Numbered from the stretch's first letter, positions 1-11,804 are shown. The stretch is DNA of 64,000 bases from Galerina marginata (GCA_023014335.1 JAECYW010000011.1:1116001-1180000); one strand, 5' to 3'. The notes: generated by a model from the letters alone, not told the origin. Translations and numbers: made by a program.

Positions 1-198
1 GTGTGTTACGCTTTATATTCTAGCCAAATACTGGCAGTTGACGAATATTTGGCATGACGATGTAGTTTTGCCCTTACAGTCGCGCGTTGACAAATGGTAC
101 AGTGGTCAATGTTTCGCTGGCTTAACCATGACTTTGCTGGACGAAACGACATCAACAACTATAATGTGCAACTGATTACTCGAATATTATCTAGAGCG

Positions 199-3100
199 TT
201 ACACTTTGCGCTTTTTCTTAAGACATCGGTGTCCTGCTTCGCGATGGCGAACACATGTGTCCTCTGCTGCCTGATAACGCCGTCGGGCACAACCTGGTCT
301 CATGTCACCGTATTCGTCGTCCTCAGAGTCACGGCGCCTTCCCGTTCCCCGAGCAGGGTCCACCCCTCTTCGAGAGGCTGTGTATTTCGAAGAAGAAACT
401 CTGCGCCCTTGCATTCTGTCAACGTCTTCGTCCAAGGCCACATGTATCGGGATTTTGCTGACACTGTTCTGCTTTTTTTCGTCGGCTCCATCGTCTGAGG
501 GAACATATATGGGCTGTGAAATGGATGACTGGAATCGAGTTTCTTCTCTTTCATGAGCCTTGTCGTATGACACCGGCAGCAATTTGCGCCTACCAGTTTT
601 CTCTCTTTGATCTGCCCAGCCGTCGGAGTGAACAGGTATCTGTTGTGAGTTGGAAGACATAAGACGCCCTTCACCAATCTGAACTCCGGTCCTGACCACT
701 AAGTTTCTGGTTCCACTTTCGTTCTGCTCCATGTTCTGGATCGATTGTGGGAGTTATATGAAAGAACTCTTTCAATTATCGCCATCAACAATGAGAATGA
801 ACACTAACCTTGGAGGCGGCATAATTCAGGGAGTTCCGGCCACTAACAATACCAAGTTGAGCTTCCGCCCTCTGAACGTCGCCATGTAGACATTAATGAC
901 GACAATCGTCTTTGTAGGGACATAGATGATTAGGAATACTCTTTACATACCGAAATATAGGTTGTCAATGTAGACTGGATTATGGTAGATCCCTTGTAGA
1001 GTGAGTGCACCTTGTTGCTGAAGATTTGGTCGATTACATCTTGTCGGACTGCCGACTTCGATAAGATGAGGGGCAGGGTTCTGCGTGTTTGCATCATTGA
1101 TTTGTGTCGAGGTTGAGCATAGAAAAATCGTACCTTAAAACTGAATCTGCATCATAAGATGGCCTGTAATGTAGATCTGATAAGTAAAAATTGTAAGACA
1201 TGATTTTCGGAGGACATTCCCTGGTTTTCCTCCCGATTGCAGGAGGTAGCCTTGAGGCTTATATTTCAAAAGAGACAATGCCATGTCTGCATATTGGTTA
1301 TCGTCCACGTAGTATCCAATGTTAGAGTCGTCATCAAAGAGCTCCATTACAACCTGCAATAATTCCGGAGACGAATACCAAATATCCAGGCCTTGTTTAC
1401 TTTCCAGATCCCAGAGATTCGGAGAAACATGGAACATATACCGCAGGGCTTCATAATCGAGCAGTTTTGCTGGGCATGCCATCTGGACTAATGCAGCGAA
1501 AATGAGAAGATGCTTTAGGGCAGCGTCTTGAAGGTAAAATTCAATTCTCGGTTGAATAATACGTGCATATGCAGAGAGTTTATGCAGGTACAGAGTTTCC
1601 TTGTCTGGGAATGACTAAAGAAGAGACTCAGGCTTGGACTATAGAAGAAGAGTAGATGACCCTACCGAATGTTTGATAGCCTTCAGGACTGAAGGGGTAA
1701 GGTCTGAGAAACGATCTAACTCATTGGTGTTTGCGTTCCAAACGGAAAAATCAACAACGTTTGGGAGGTCCCAACATTCAATAGCCTTTCTTAGTTCGTC
1801 GGTTGGAGTGGCTTTTGAGAAGAAAAAAGAGCAGTTCTGATAAATGAATTGTTTGACAGCTGGTACGTTGAATGGCGTTAGTAAAAGTGAGGCAGTTTTA
1901 TTAGTCACCAAGCATACCATGCCTATTTTTGCATCCAGACGGCCGAAGAGTACATTGTTGCGCAAGGTCGGCGTAGACTCTTCCAGTGTCAATCCAGAAT
2001 TGACCTGACCTGGATCTGTCAAAAAGGTAATCTCCAAGTGAAACATGGAAGAAGCGAACTTCTTCATCACCAACAACAGTGAGAAGGCTTTCCAGATCGA
2101 AGAGAAAGTGTTGGATATCACCCGTGTCTAGGTTGAGAAGTTGTTGCAGAAAATTGGGCTTACGAAGCAGAGTACCAATATTTTCGTCCGGTATATATGG
2201 CGCAAGAAAAATACCTAGGATGCGAAGAGTATGAGGCAGGACCTCTTGCTCAACAGTCATAAAGACGGTCGAGTAAAGGTTATCTAATGGTTGGAAAGGC
2301 TTCAGGTTTCCAGGGTCAGTAGTCCCAAGTAACATATCTAGCCGTTTCGCTGGATTGTGTCTGATAGAACTGACAAACTTGCTGACCGTCGCAGCATAGA
2401 TAAATTGTCCGGAAGCGTTCGATACCAGTCTGTTGATGACATCTTGGGATGGCCATGGTGAATATGTCGGGAGGCAGAGTTTAAAGGGATGGTTTTCCTG
2501 AATTTGCCGGAAATTGTCGGTAAGATACGCCTTTATATCAGCATCCGGGTTGTAAGATTTGTCGAGTACCAATCGGAATGATAATTTGTTTAGTTCACCA
2601 CGGTCAAACGCGCCGCGAATGTGGTGTTCAGGACGGCTCGATACCAGCACCGAGAACGGCATTGGAAGCTCCAGTAAGATGCGACATAAGACTTGCAGAA
2701 TTTCACATTGCCTGTCAGGGTCACTGCATTCGTCCAGACCGTCGACAACGATGACTCGAGGAAATTGACCAGGGTTGAAGGACGGATCACGATTGTCGCG
2801 ATGAATGGCGCGGATTGGTGAGACTATTAAGGCCTGGGCTTGATGCCAAAGTGAAAGAGAAAAGATGAGGGGGTTTTGCTCCATTGCCTTCTCAATGTAT
2901 GGACGTGTTCGAGGAATAGAGAGAGCAAGCTGGTACGCAAGGGTGGCAATAAAATGATCTGAACTATTTCGACCAATGGCCGTTCGAAAGAAGGAGAAGC
3001 TACCAAGGAGAAAGCCCCCATCGAAGAGGGTGTGGGCGATTGTTCGCAAGATAGACGATTTACCTGACCCAGCTGGTCCATAAAGCCATATGATGGGGTA

Positions 3101-3411
3101 GGTAAAAATTAAGGTCGTTGCCCAGGCTTCGAGATAGTGAAGGATCGCGACACGAGTTCCTGGATGACATTTCGGTTGGTTTGAGACCTCGCTGGAATTG
3201 TGGAGTGCTCCTGCAGCAACTTGATTCTGAAGCTGCAAAAAACCTTACGGAACGAGTGATCATTCACATTCACCAGATGAGCTCGGTAAATATTCCGAGG
3301 GCAAAAAGGCGCACCTGTCGATGACTTTGAGCCTCCTTGAATATTGACAACATCTCCGGCCACATAAGTCGTCGAGCCGCCAGTGACGACGATGTTGCTG
3401 TTCCTATACAT
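199..3411 (-). CDS. NACHT-domain STAND NTPase with Trf4-like tail and C-terminal NLS
   Basis: A multi-exon minus-strand gene of roughly 900 codons. The proposed ATG (3411) begins a short exon reading MYRNSNIVVTGGSTTYVAGD, the usual glycine-rich lead of mushroom NACHT proteins. The main exon (about 3232-1918) has Walker A GPAGSGKSS and Walker B VIVVDGLDEC, the NACHT signature. It then continues through clear introns 1860-1917 (branch site CTAAC), 1615-1665, 1081-1133, 872-950 and 736-808. The last exon (735-199) is a charged, low-complexity tail ending LKKKRKV, an SV40-type nuclear import signal. That tail resembles the tail of the Trf4 gene at 54.6-57.1 kb. STAND NTPases act as nucleotide-switched signalling scaffolds, in fungi often in non-self recognition; the role here is inferred. 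The donor of the first intron (near 3315) and one junction near 1180-1210 do not resolve in phase, so a damaged allele is possible. Confidence 0.75.
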
Positions 3412-6168
3412 GGGAGGGAAACGAGCGAGGGAGGTGAAAGGACTGCACAGCCGAATGTGCACTTGGATATGTACTTGAGGCTAGGACTGAACAGGACCAC
3501 CACGAGGCGATGCTCTATCCAAGACATCGTCCGATTTTGCCATGACATCGTGGAAAGGGTGCAATTTCCGGAACCACAGCATCGACGTATTCAGTGCGAA
3601 CGACCCAGAGAACAGGAGAGGAGATCGTTGTGTGCTCCATGCTCTTGGTAATTCGCCAGAATGTTGGCATCGGAAAGAAAACATGCTATTCCTTCCTGCG
3701 CTTTGCAAGTGAGAAGGAAATGACGCTTTGATTCACTATGAAAGCGATTTACACAAGTCAGTTAATCATGGTCAGCAGATCAACTGTGGTACGAATAAAG
3801 ATGAATAACAGAGATTTACAATTCGGGTGCTTGCAGGAATTGGCTTTCATCGCAGGTTCAAAAGTGAGTGAAAGCCGACGACTGAAGAGGAGTGACGAAT
3901 CACTTTGTAGGTCTTAACTGAAGCGTCTTGTTCGACATGGCCAAGGGCCGTCATTCTTTGGCGAGAAGACTTGAAGGTGAAGCAAGCTTGCAGGAATGAC
4001 TGCTTAATCTCGCTCAATATCGAGGGAGGGAAGATGGTTATTGAAAATTCGTCACATGGGATTTGAGCCGGGAAATACTATAGAATCGTATCCCAGGCCA
4101 GGATTGAAGTTACGAATAACTTCATGCCAATCGACCATCTGAATTCCAAATGGCATATTGTAAACAACCTGGTATCATTCTTGAAGATGAAGACAAATCT
4201 ACCTGAAGGTGCGACCTAGTGAGTTACAGCCTGAGCGAAATTGCTCGAGGTCTGGTATCAACTGAAAGCAGTACTCGTCATTCCTGCCTTACTTCGTCCA
4301 CCCATCCAACCCGAGATTCTTCAGCCCGGGTTAACAAAATTTATTCCAAGGTGAAAATCCAGGTTTGAACTCGATCCTCCGCCTCCACGTTGTTGCAACC
4401 GGCAGCAGGCTCAAAAGCCAAGCAAGGAGGAAGAGCCTAGTTAGGGCAATCTCCTGTTCAACATCCTCCTGACTTTCATATAAGTCGGAAACATAACCGT
4501 TTCCTTGTTCTCGTCGTGCGTTGGTACACAGGAACGGCTATGCTTCAGCAATTAGCGGTAGCAGAGGCGAACGCATTGTCATTTTGCACTGCTGTGTGAT
4601 ATTCATGAATGCCGCCTACATCTCTCGAAGGAGAGGCTCACGAGGCTCGAATCGCATCGCCGAGTTGTATTTGAGCATCAGATTGAATTTGGCGGAACTC
4701 GAAAGGGCTGTACGGAGCACTAACCGCGAAGGCTGGAAGTGGAGGCCACATACGTGTACTTCATTAGAGAGGGGTACTAGCTCGCAGTAAAGCACCGACA
4801 CGAAACGGTATAAGGTTCAACGATGGAAGTTCCAGTGCCAAAAGTGAAAGCAGGAAGCGACACCACATCTTTATCCGAGATAAGGAGGATAAAATTTGAG
4901 GCCTTGAGGCCTGAAGCTTGAAGATTGGAGTTTCGACTCGCAATGTTGTCCCACGTCGACGGCCATGGCTGGGGATATGCTATGCACTTTTTCGACCAGC
5001 ATCAAAGGACAGTAGGGATATAACGAGAGAGGACATATAGAGAGTTGAAGCTTCGTTGAAGCCCTGGGGGAAGAAGGCAGTTTCAACGGCGAGAATGATT
5101 GTGCAAACAAACTCAAAACATCTTTCTCACAAACCACCGTCTCGTGCAGGCACACGGCCGCGCTCGTGTCCTCCTGCACAATAACTACTTCTCTTAACTT
5201 GCTGGGACATGGTAATTGGGGCCTGGGGGTTGACGTCGAAGCTTCTGAAGGCCTGAGAGTACTCTGAGTGCCACATGGATCTCCCCTTGCACTGTCGTCA
5301 TTTTCAAACATCATTTATCAAGCCCGGAGCCATCAGGAGCCACCCCTTACTGGAGACTTACTCTGCCCACCGTACAGTCAATGGGAGCCACGCTAGGTTC
5401 AGCCTGCAATGATACTGTTCCGTTCAATGTTCACCCTGTCGGCTCTGAGTCTGACAAGGCGACAAACCGGAACCGGGCTTTTCATATTTCATTCCACCGT
5501 ATGTCTCTTTAAAATCTAATTCAAGGCTGGCCCGCTTATTTGTGAACCTAGTCTAGTCACATTCGCTAATATATAGACCATGGCGCATCTTAGAATGCTG
5601 AATGAAATACTTTTCGTCCGGTTTCAAGACCCGTGGAAGGCCATGCATGACATATGTTAGTTCTCTTTTTCTCTTTATTACAAAGAGGTACCGAAGAACG
5701 TTCCTGTTTTTCCCCTACAGGTGCAGGACAAAGGATATTGTGTGCTTGTCGTTTGATCAAGTGACGAGACGATATCTTATCCCAGAGTTAACCCAAAATA
5801 ACTTGGGCTGGAATAGCAGTTGCATCTCGCTGTTTCTTACAATTCTAAGCTAAAAGGACGAAGACGACGAAGAGACGCACCCGATTGATCAGAACCCTCT
5901 TCGTCTTTGAAAATCCGCGTTACTGAACAGGCTCTAAGGTTCCGTCCTTTAAGGTTCACTGCCCTCTCTGGCCGGTCCATTCACAGATCGTCGATGATCC
6001 TTTTAGAATCGCCAAAATAGTTCGAGCAGGTGGATGTAAATCGTCCTTACTTCAAGCTAAAATGCGGCCCTAAGAACAGTTACGACAGCTAGATGAAACG
6101 ACGCACCAGGCCAGGCTCAAATGCTCTCTGAACCACCCAATGCCTTTGGGAAGAGATGGCCCCACATC
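3412..6168. other. Gene-poor stretch upstream of the NACHT gene
   Basis: No gene can be supported here. Several open frames of 60-150 codons exist. The longest (4871-5314, minus) is Ser/Pro-rich and has no recognisable motif. A short exon-like piece at 5596-5653 (plus) is followed by a plausible intron, but the product would be only about 34 residues. The stretch probably holds the NACHT promoter (3412 onwards) plus old, decayed sequence. Confidence 0.4.
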
Positions 6169-6740
6169 CTATGCGAGACCCGCCAGGTCGCACTCAAAGG
6201 GTTGATACCGGTCGGTGCTACCTTGTGGGTCGGACGTCCAAGGCGTCTTTAACAATGTCGATGAGCAAGGTCTAGATTCTCCTTCATTCCAAGCGATGGT
6301 CTTTCTGAGGGCTGCGGTTGAAAGAAACGATTCCGTCAACCCTCTCGAAACCCTGCCACAATCGGCCTTGCTGTCCTCGGAAGTGGAAGTGGTGAGCCAA
6401 CGGTGTTGATGATAATTAAGAGCTACCGTCTTGCCATCGATGATGTTCATCTTCTTAGTTGTGCGAGGATATGCCATTTCGTACCAGAACATAGGTGGAC
6501 AAAGCACCGTTGTTTCTGGGTGGGTGTCGTTTTGCGTGCCTGTTATCGGATCGACCAGAGGACAAGAAGATCGCCCGTCCAGCATCTGAATTTTACCTTA
6601 CGGTGATATAGTTACTATCGACAACAAGAAAGACACATCTTTGATGCCTTCCACAGGGAAATGAAGTGGTGCCCAAGTGGTGCTCCACATTTCTTGGTCG
6701 AAATTTTCGAAAACAACATATAACGCAATGTCTCCGTGCT
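6169..6740 (-). pseudogene. Decayed exons of an unidentified protein
   Basis: On the minus strand, 6735-6640 reads as convincing protein (DIALYVVFENFDQEMWSTTW and onward to FPVEGIKDVS). The natural continuation FLVVDSNYITV lies one frame away, as if one base had been lost near 6645. Only about 16 nt, starting with GTAAG and ending CAG, then separate it from a 138-codon open stretch (6585-6169) containing MFWYEMAYPRTTKKMNIIDG. That gap is far too short for an intron. The frame break and the shrunken intron suggest a dying gene. I do not recognise the family. A sequencing error is the alternative. Confidence 0.35.
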
Positions 6741-7458
6741 GTGATGACGTCTACGTATTGTTGTCACATTCGTACCCACTGGCAGAATCCGAATAATGAA
6801 CACGGAACAAACTCTTATTCGGTTAAATATGTCATGAAAGGCCGTAAGGCTTAAGCTCGAGCTTCTAGTCTAATGCTAAGTACTTCAGGGTTTAAATTTA
6901 GGGACCCCGGGGGATACTCCAGGTTTTGATTTTTCAATCAGAGAGCCCGAATGGACCCTCCCTTTCACAAAATTATCTCTTTAAAGTTTTAAAACTCTTT
7001 CTGCATGTACTCTACTTAATTGAGACTATTAAGAGGGTAGGTATGTCTACCTAAATATGGAAAATTGACAATGTCGAAATGCATTTCTTGTCTTGTGAAG
7101 CCCCAACTTTAGCGCCAGCGGTCCCGTCCGCTTAAATTAAGAAATTTCAATCCCGACGGACTATTTTTGTTGACGAGATGTAGATTCTCCCATTGATTCT
7201 TCTCTCGTCCTAGTTGTCTACGAATGGTGAGTCTGCCCAACGGTGTCAGTCTCTGGACAAAAACTGGAGCGTTAGACTCGAATTACCTGCACTAGGCGCG
7301 TTGAGTTATTGCAAGGTTATTGCGTCTTCCGATTTGGGCCTGTGGGAATCACGAACTAATTCGGTAGCCATCAAAATTAGAGATCAACCCGAGTATGGAA
7401 TGACACAAACTCTACCACACTGTTGAATCTATTGCCTTTAGCAAGTAAGGGTAGCCTT
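6741..7458. other. Upstream region of fusion gene A
   Basis: About 700 bp without a supportable gene. It contains AT-rich tracts and a short segment with GCGCC...CGCTTAAAT near 7111-7136. A weakly similar segment occurs near 18.9 kb upstream of fusion gene B. Regulatory sites further from the start than the conserved module at 7459 may lie here, but none can be named. Confidence 0.4.
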
Positions 7459-7512
7459 TATCCACCAATGCTACGAAGCTTCCACGTCAGGACCCCAACA
7501 TCCGAACAAGAA
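7459..7512 (+). promoter_or_regulatory. Conserved promoter module, copy 1 (CCAAT-containing)
   Basis: In the gene direction this 54-bp block starts TATCCACCAATG, then CGAA, GTCAGGACCCCAA and CCGAACAAGAA. It begins 260 bp before the ATG of fusion gene A. The same block with the same order of sub-motifs occurs twice upstream of fusion gene B (18231-18283 and 18401-18454). CCAAT is the known binding core of the fungal Hap complex. The other conserved parts would be binding sites for unknown factors. Confidence 0.7.
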
Positions 7513-7566
7513 ATATGTCAATTCTATTCGCCGCGTTGGCGCAATGCTGCAGGGTACTGACTGGAG

Positions 7567-7573
7567 TATAAAA
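7567..7573 (+). promoter_or_regulatory. TATA box of fusion gene A
   Basis: TATAAAA, 146 bp before the ATG and about 55 bp after the conserved module. Fusion gene B has the same box at almost the same distance (148 bp). This supports it as the core promoter and implies a 5' UTR of about 110-120 nt. Confidence 0.7.
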
Positions 7574-7718
7574 GCGACCAGAAAACGAGTTCCTAACGCC
7601 TCAAACTCAAACTTGGGTGACGCGCCGGTTTTGTTATTTGAAAAGTGGGATCTTCTTGCGTATAAACTGCTCATACATAATGACTGACTCGACTTTTTCA
7701 TAGAACACTACCCTCATC

Positions 7719-10292
7719 ATGTCCGCCGAAATCATCAACGCTGCCGTGGCTCATCATGCTGACTGGCCCGCACCTGGTACCAAAATTCAGAAAATGTCGG
7801 AAATCGACCTTCCCCGCAAATCCAGCGGCACCGAATGGTGGTACTACAATTTTCACCTTTCGCTCGTCGATGGACGAAAGGCGTCGGCTTTCATCGCCTT
7901 CTTTCGTACAGCCAGTCTCAAACCACCAACCTCACCGATATCTCCCCCAAAAGATGGCCCCGGGTGCGACGTCCAGCCACCAGTCGAGTACGAGCTTTGT
8001 CACACACATCTCCTGAATTTCGCTATTTCGATTCTTCCCGCCGACCAGACCGAGGAACCTTCTCCATCATCTTCAATGCCACAACCTGGGGCACCAGAAG
8101 ACGCACCCAAGGGCCAGTATTTCTTCACGAGCGCCATGGACTCGGACAACGCTGCGTTTATGTGCAGTATGCTTGAAGTCGAAACCCGCATGGATCCCCT
8201 CATCTTGCAGTCCATCCTAGAAGTCATGCGCGAAAAGAAAATCCCCGAACCAGATACCCTCATCCCAGGTGACGTCTTAGTTTCCGAGAAAGGTGTCCTC
8301 GACCTCCAATATGGCGATCTCGCGAGTGTCGTGTGCAGCACAAACTCTGACGGCGATGATGTGTACCACATTGTCGCTCGCGCTGTCGACGGTTCGTACG
8401 GTTTCGAGCTCGACCTTACCCCACGGAAGCCCCCCATCAACCACGGAGCGAACGGCGTCGTTCAGGGAGATCTTGTCTCCCCAGAGGATGGGATGTATTA
8501 TTGCTTCGTCCCTCGCTGCGAAGTATCGGGCTCTCTACTCATCGACAACGCATCAGTCGAGGTGGATAGCAACAATTCCATGGGTTGGTACGACCGGGAG
8601 TTCGGCGGCGGCATTCGAAAATGGTATCAGGCTTCAGCAAGCAATACGGAGAGTTCGTGGACGTGGGCCTCAGCGCAGCTGTCGAACGGTTGGGATCTGA
8701 CCATTTACACGCTGTGGGATGTCGACATCTACAGCGGAGAATCTGTCATCCGAGACAAACGAGCCATCGCCATCCAGGCAGACGGTACACGTATCGAGTG
8801 CGATGAACACAGTCTGGATCGCGTTGAGACCTGGACATCCATGCTCACTCTGAACGAGTATGGGACCAAGTGGGCGCTTGCTGTGCCCCAACTGGACATC
8901 CAGCTTTCGTTGGAAGCTCCGTTTGTTAAGCAGGAATTCAGGACAATGTGCGCTGGCAGGGGATATTGGGAAGGGAGAGTCTCCGTTGCCGGGACCATGG
9001 AAGGCAAGCAGGTGGACGGGTTCGGTTTCGTTGAGGTAAGTCTTCTGCACATAACCTGGCGAATTCTTGCTCATTATTCACAGATTGTCCCACCACAATT
9101 TGTCACGAAATTCGACCAATACCTGAAACGTATCAGCGCCTTGACTGCGGTGGAGGTGACCAAGATCTACCCTGATTATCTCATCGACGCAGAGCATGCT
9201 ATGAACGTCCTTGCCTTCCAATCTCCAAGTGATCCTGCCAATCCCGAGCCTGACACCCTTTCCCCACTTCGCTTTACCCAGGACATGTGCCTCGACACGC
9301 TGTACAAGCACTTCTTCGCACCTGTTCGCCATTTGACCGACCGTGGAGGAAAATCATGGCGATCCTTCCTCACTGTCGCATGTATCGCCGTCTTCGGTGC
9401 CGATCCCGAGCGCTTCAGACCCTTGCTTGCTGCCGCGGAACTGCTTCACACCGGATCACTCATCATCGACGATATTCAGGACCAAAGTCCCATGCGTCGT
9501 GGTGTCGACTCGGTGCATACCATCTGGGGAACGGCCACTGCCATCAACGCTGGAACGGCGGCCTACTTTGCATTCGAGACCGCGATGCGGTCAATGTCTC
9601 GCCACACACGACCTGAACAAACAGTTCGTCTTTACGAGCTCTTTTTCGAGACAATGCGAGCCGCGCATGCAGGACAAGCTCTGGATATCGCTGGCCAGCA
9701 GCGTTCCGATCTGGACGACATATTGGCGGGTCGTGTCCATCCTTCCATCCTCGAAAAGCGCGTCATCGCTGTCCACCGCCTGAAAACCGCTATCATTGCA
9801 GCGAACTTGGCTAAGATGTCAGCCAACATTGCCGAGGCATCCTCCGCGCAAATCAACGCTTTATCCACACATCTTGAACGCGTTGGAATTGCATTCCAGA
9901 TTATTGACGACGTCTATGACATTCGGGGATGGTCGCACGTGGGTAACACCGAAGGCCTCTCCGTCAAGAAGCCAGTGCTGAAGCGCCGTGGTGACGACAT
10001 CCGTTCTGGGAAGATCAGCATCCCGATCGCGAAGGCAGGATCGATGATGCCCCTGGACGAGGCGCAGTGGGTATGGGAAACGGTCCTCAGCAAGCCTGGA
10101 AACGACGACGTTACGACGCAGAAAGTTATTGACAAGCTAGAGGCCTATGGGATCGTCGACGAATGTGTGAAGGAAGCTCATAAAATGGTGGACGATTCAT
10201 GGTTAGACTTGGAGCCGCATTTGAAAGATAATCCGTTCAAGATCTACCTCCGCACTTTAGGCTGGTACTTGGTGAAGTACAACAGCATCTAA
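7719..10292 (+). CDS. Fusion gene A: AttH/CrtC lipocalin-like domain + polyprenyl diphosphate synthase
   Basis: Two exons, 7719-9035 and 9084-10292, encode 841 aa. Residues 1 to about 440 are an AttH/CrtC-type lipocalin-like region with the family's TEWWY signature (E39-Y42) and a GWYDREFGGG segment. Residues about 470-841 are a trans-prenyl diphosphate synthase: GGK for IPP binding, first Asp motif DDIQD (568-572) followed by RRG, GQALDI, second Asp motif IIDDVYD (714-718), and GKISIP. All metal- and substrate-binding residues are present, so it should condense IPP with an allylic diphosphate. Product length cannot be read from sequence. CrtC proteins hydrate carotenoids, and related fungal lipocalins promote cyclisation, so an action on the prenyl product is an inference. 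The phase-0 intron (48 nt) contains no stop; read-through would insert 16 residues at the domain junction. A near-identical convergent copy lies at 15439-18014. Confidence 0.9.
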   Translation: MSAEIINAAVAHHADWPAPGTKIQKMSEIDLPRKSSGTEWWYYNFHLSLVDGRKASAFIAFFRTASLKPPTSPISPPKDGPGCDVQPPVEYELCHTHLLNFAISILPADQTEEPSPSSSMPQPGAPEDAPKGQYFFTSAMDSDNAAFMCSMLEVETRMDPLILQSILEVMREKKIPEPDTLIPGDVLVSEKGVLDLQYGDLASVVCSTNSDGDDVYHIVARAVDGSYGFELDLTPRKPPINHGANGVVQGDLVSPEDGMYYCFVPRCEVSGSLLIDNASVEVDSNNSMGWYDREFGGGIRKWYQASASNTESSWTWASAQLSNGWDLTIYTLWDVDIYSGESVIRDKRAIAIQADGTRIECDEHSLDRVETWTSMLTLNEYGTKWALAVPQLDIQLSLEAPFVKQEFRTMCAGRGYWEGRVSVAGTMEGKQVDGFGFVEVSLLHITWRILAHYSQIVPPQFVTKFDQYLKRISALTAVEVTKIYPDYLIDAEHAMNVLAFQSPSDPANPEPDTLSPLRFTQDMCLDTLYKHFFAPVRHLTDRGGKSWRSFLTVACIAVFGADPERFRPLLAAAELLHTGSLIIDDIQDQSPMRRGVDSVHTIWGTATAINAGTAAYFAFETAMRSMSRHTRPEQTVRLYELFFETMRAAHAGQALDIAGQQRSDLDDILAGRVHPSILEKRVIAVHRLKTAIIAANLAKMSANIAEASSAQINALSTHLERVGIAFQIIDDVYDIRGWSHVGNTEGLSVKKPVLKRRGDDIRSGKISIPIAKAGSMMPLDEAQWVWETVLSKPGNDDVTTQKVIDKLEAYGIVDECVKEAHKMVDDSWLDLEPHLKDNPFKIYLRTLGWYLVKYNSI

Positions 10293-10783
10293 ATTACCTA
10301 CGCTTTTTTCTCGTTCTTATGATGCTTATGTTACATAGATGTCAGCTTTAGTAGAACTATCAGCTCCGTCTCTAATACAATCTACGGTCCTCGTATAACT
10401 GACTACGTTGGCGTCGTCGATCTGATAGCCCGGTCTTCTCCAACTCCTTCACTCCGTCAACGAGCGAATACGTCAACTGAAGTTTTCAATAAGACAAAGC
10501 ACAAAATTCGATATGGTTTACTTCTTACTGTATTGAACATCATGGCACTCAAAACACGCTTGGAAATGAAATGCCCGGTGTTGGTGGCACAGTTCACGTG
10601 GAGGGCCGCTGGAGCGCATCAAAGCCGTGGAAATCGAACAAGAATGTTAACGAAGGCTTATTATTTAAATATAGATATCTCTCTACTTCAAGTTCGGGAG
10701 TCGGGACTGCCATACTACTCTTACTTAATAAGTTAAAACAAACCAGGCTCCAGCCCAGCACCGAAGGCCCGTTTTCTTGCTTT
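10293..10783. other. 3' flank between convergent genes
   Basis: About 490 bp between the stop of fusion gene A and the stop of the surface-protein gene on the opposite strand. It should hold both 3' UTRs. No gene or structured element was recognised. Confidence 0.5.
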
Positions 10784-11804
10784 CTAGCAAGAGAGCATGA
10801 AATGCGATCCAAAAATGACGCTCGCAACCAGCAGTCCCCAGTGGGTTGCCACAGCCCCAACGGTCAAGCTTTCTGCGCTGCTGGATTTTCCGCCCGACAA
10901 CCCACCTAATGATCCACCACTATCGCCGTTGCCACTCGACCCACTGGAAGAGCCGTCGTCGTTACCGCCACTGGTGCTCGTCCCGCTCGAAGAAGTTCCC
11001 GATGACAAACCACCACTGTTAGTCCCCGTGTTGCCGTTTCCACTAGGTGTCGTTCCACCAGAAGATGCGGATGGCAAGCCACCACCGCTAGTGCCACTAG
11101 GTGTCGTCCCACCGGACGGCCCGGAAGATCCAGATGGCACACCACCATTATTACCGCCTGAATTGGTGGATCCCGAATTTGATGTGGATCCTGTAGTACT
11201 ACCAGTCCCGGCGCTGCTAGTTGAATCCACTGGGAACCCCGCTTGCGCACATGCTTGCTCGTACGCTTCATGCGGATACGGGCATTAGCTATGGCAATGG
11301 CAGGAAGGTGCGAGCCAAAAATAACACACCAGACTGAGTAGGCAGCGTAAAAGCTGGAGACGGCGCATTATCTAACTGCTGCTGTTGGGCGAGACATGAT
11401 TGACACCCAGGGATAGCCTGTGCAATGTCCGATCGGCATCCACATTGCAAGTCGGTGCTGCTGCAATTCTATGTGAAAATTATGGGAATTCAAACAGACA
11501 AATCGTGGATGATGAGTTTGACTTACGGCGATCTCGGCGAATGGCCCACACTGCGTAAGGCATGCTTGTAGTTCTTTCTGTGCTTCTGGCGAAGTTTGAG
11601 TGGTTTGGCGCCTGCTCAAGGCCGTGAGGACGGGTGACGGGAGCAAGTGACCCAATCCCAATACTGGCTCGGGATGAGGGGACGCGGCTACTATATTGAC
11701 CAATTTTGACCTCTATAACCGTGCCATAATAGCGAGAACTTGAACAACTCACCGTGCTCTAGGCATAGCGACAACAAAAGAGCGAGGATAGTGAAGGGAT
11801 GCAT
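10784..11804 (-). CDS. Secreted eight-cysteine (CFEM-like) Ser/Gly-rich GPI-type surface protein
   Basis: Reading the minus strand from ATG 11804, the first exon gives a signal peptide (MHPFTILALLLSLCLEH). A 61-nt intron follows, then an exon ending ACLTQCGPFAEIA, an intron, and an exon with NCSSTDLQCGC and GCQSCL. A last intron with branch site CTAAT leads to YEQAC and a long Ser/Gly/Thr-rich stalk. The C-terminus is hydrophobic (GLLVASVIFG), as in GPI-anchored proteins. Cysteine spacing is C-x3-C-x8-C-x3-D-x2-C-x-C-x10-C-x2-C, then a distant C. This resembles the CFEM pattern known from fungal surface and haem-binding proteins. I infer a cell-wall or plasma-membrane protein; haem binding is not shown. 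It has two relatives just downstream in the window. Confidence 0.75.

Noticed and set aside
199..735. Interpretation as a separate small gene or a Trf4 pseudogene
   Set aside because: Three consecutive in-phase GT-AG introns link this exon to the NACHT reading frame, so a tail exon of the NACHT gene is more economical.
4871..5314. 147-codon minus-strand frame
   Set aside because: Ser/Pro-rich without domain; upstream and downstream splice partners could not be found.
10797..11288. Pro/Leu-rich open frame on the plus strand opposite the Ser/Gly stalk
   Set aside because: It is the complement of the repetitive Ser/Gly/Thr coding region; the minus strand has signal peptide, cysteines and proper introns.
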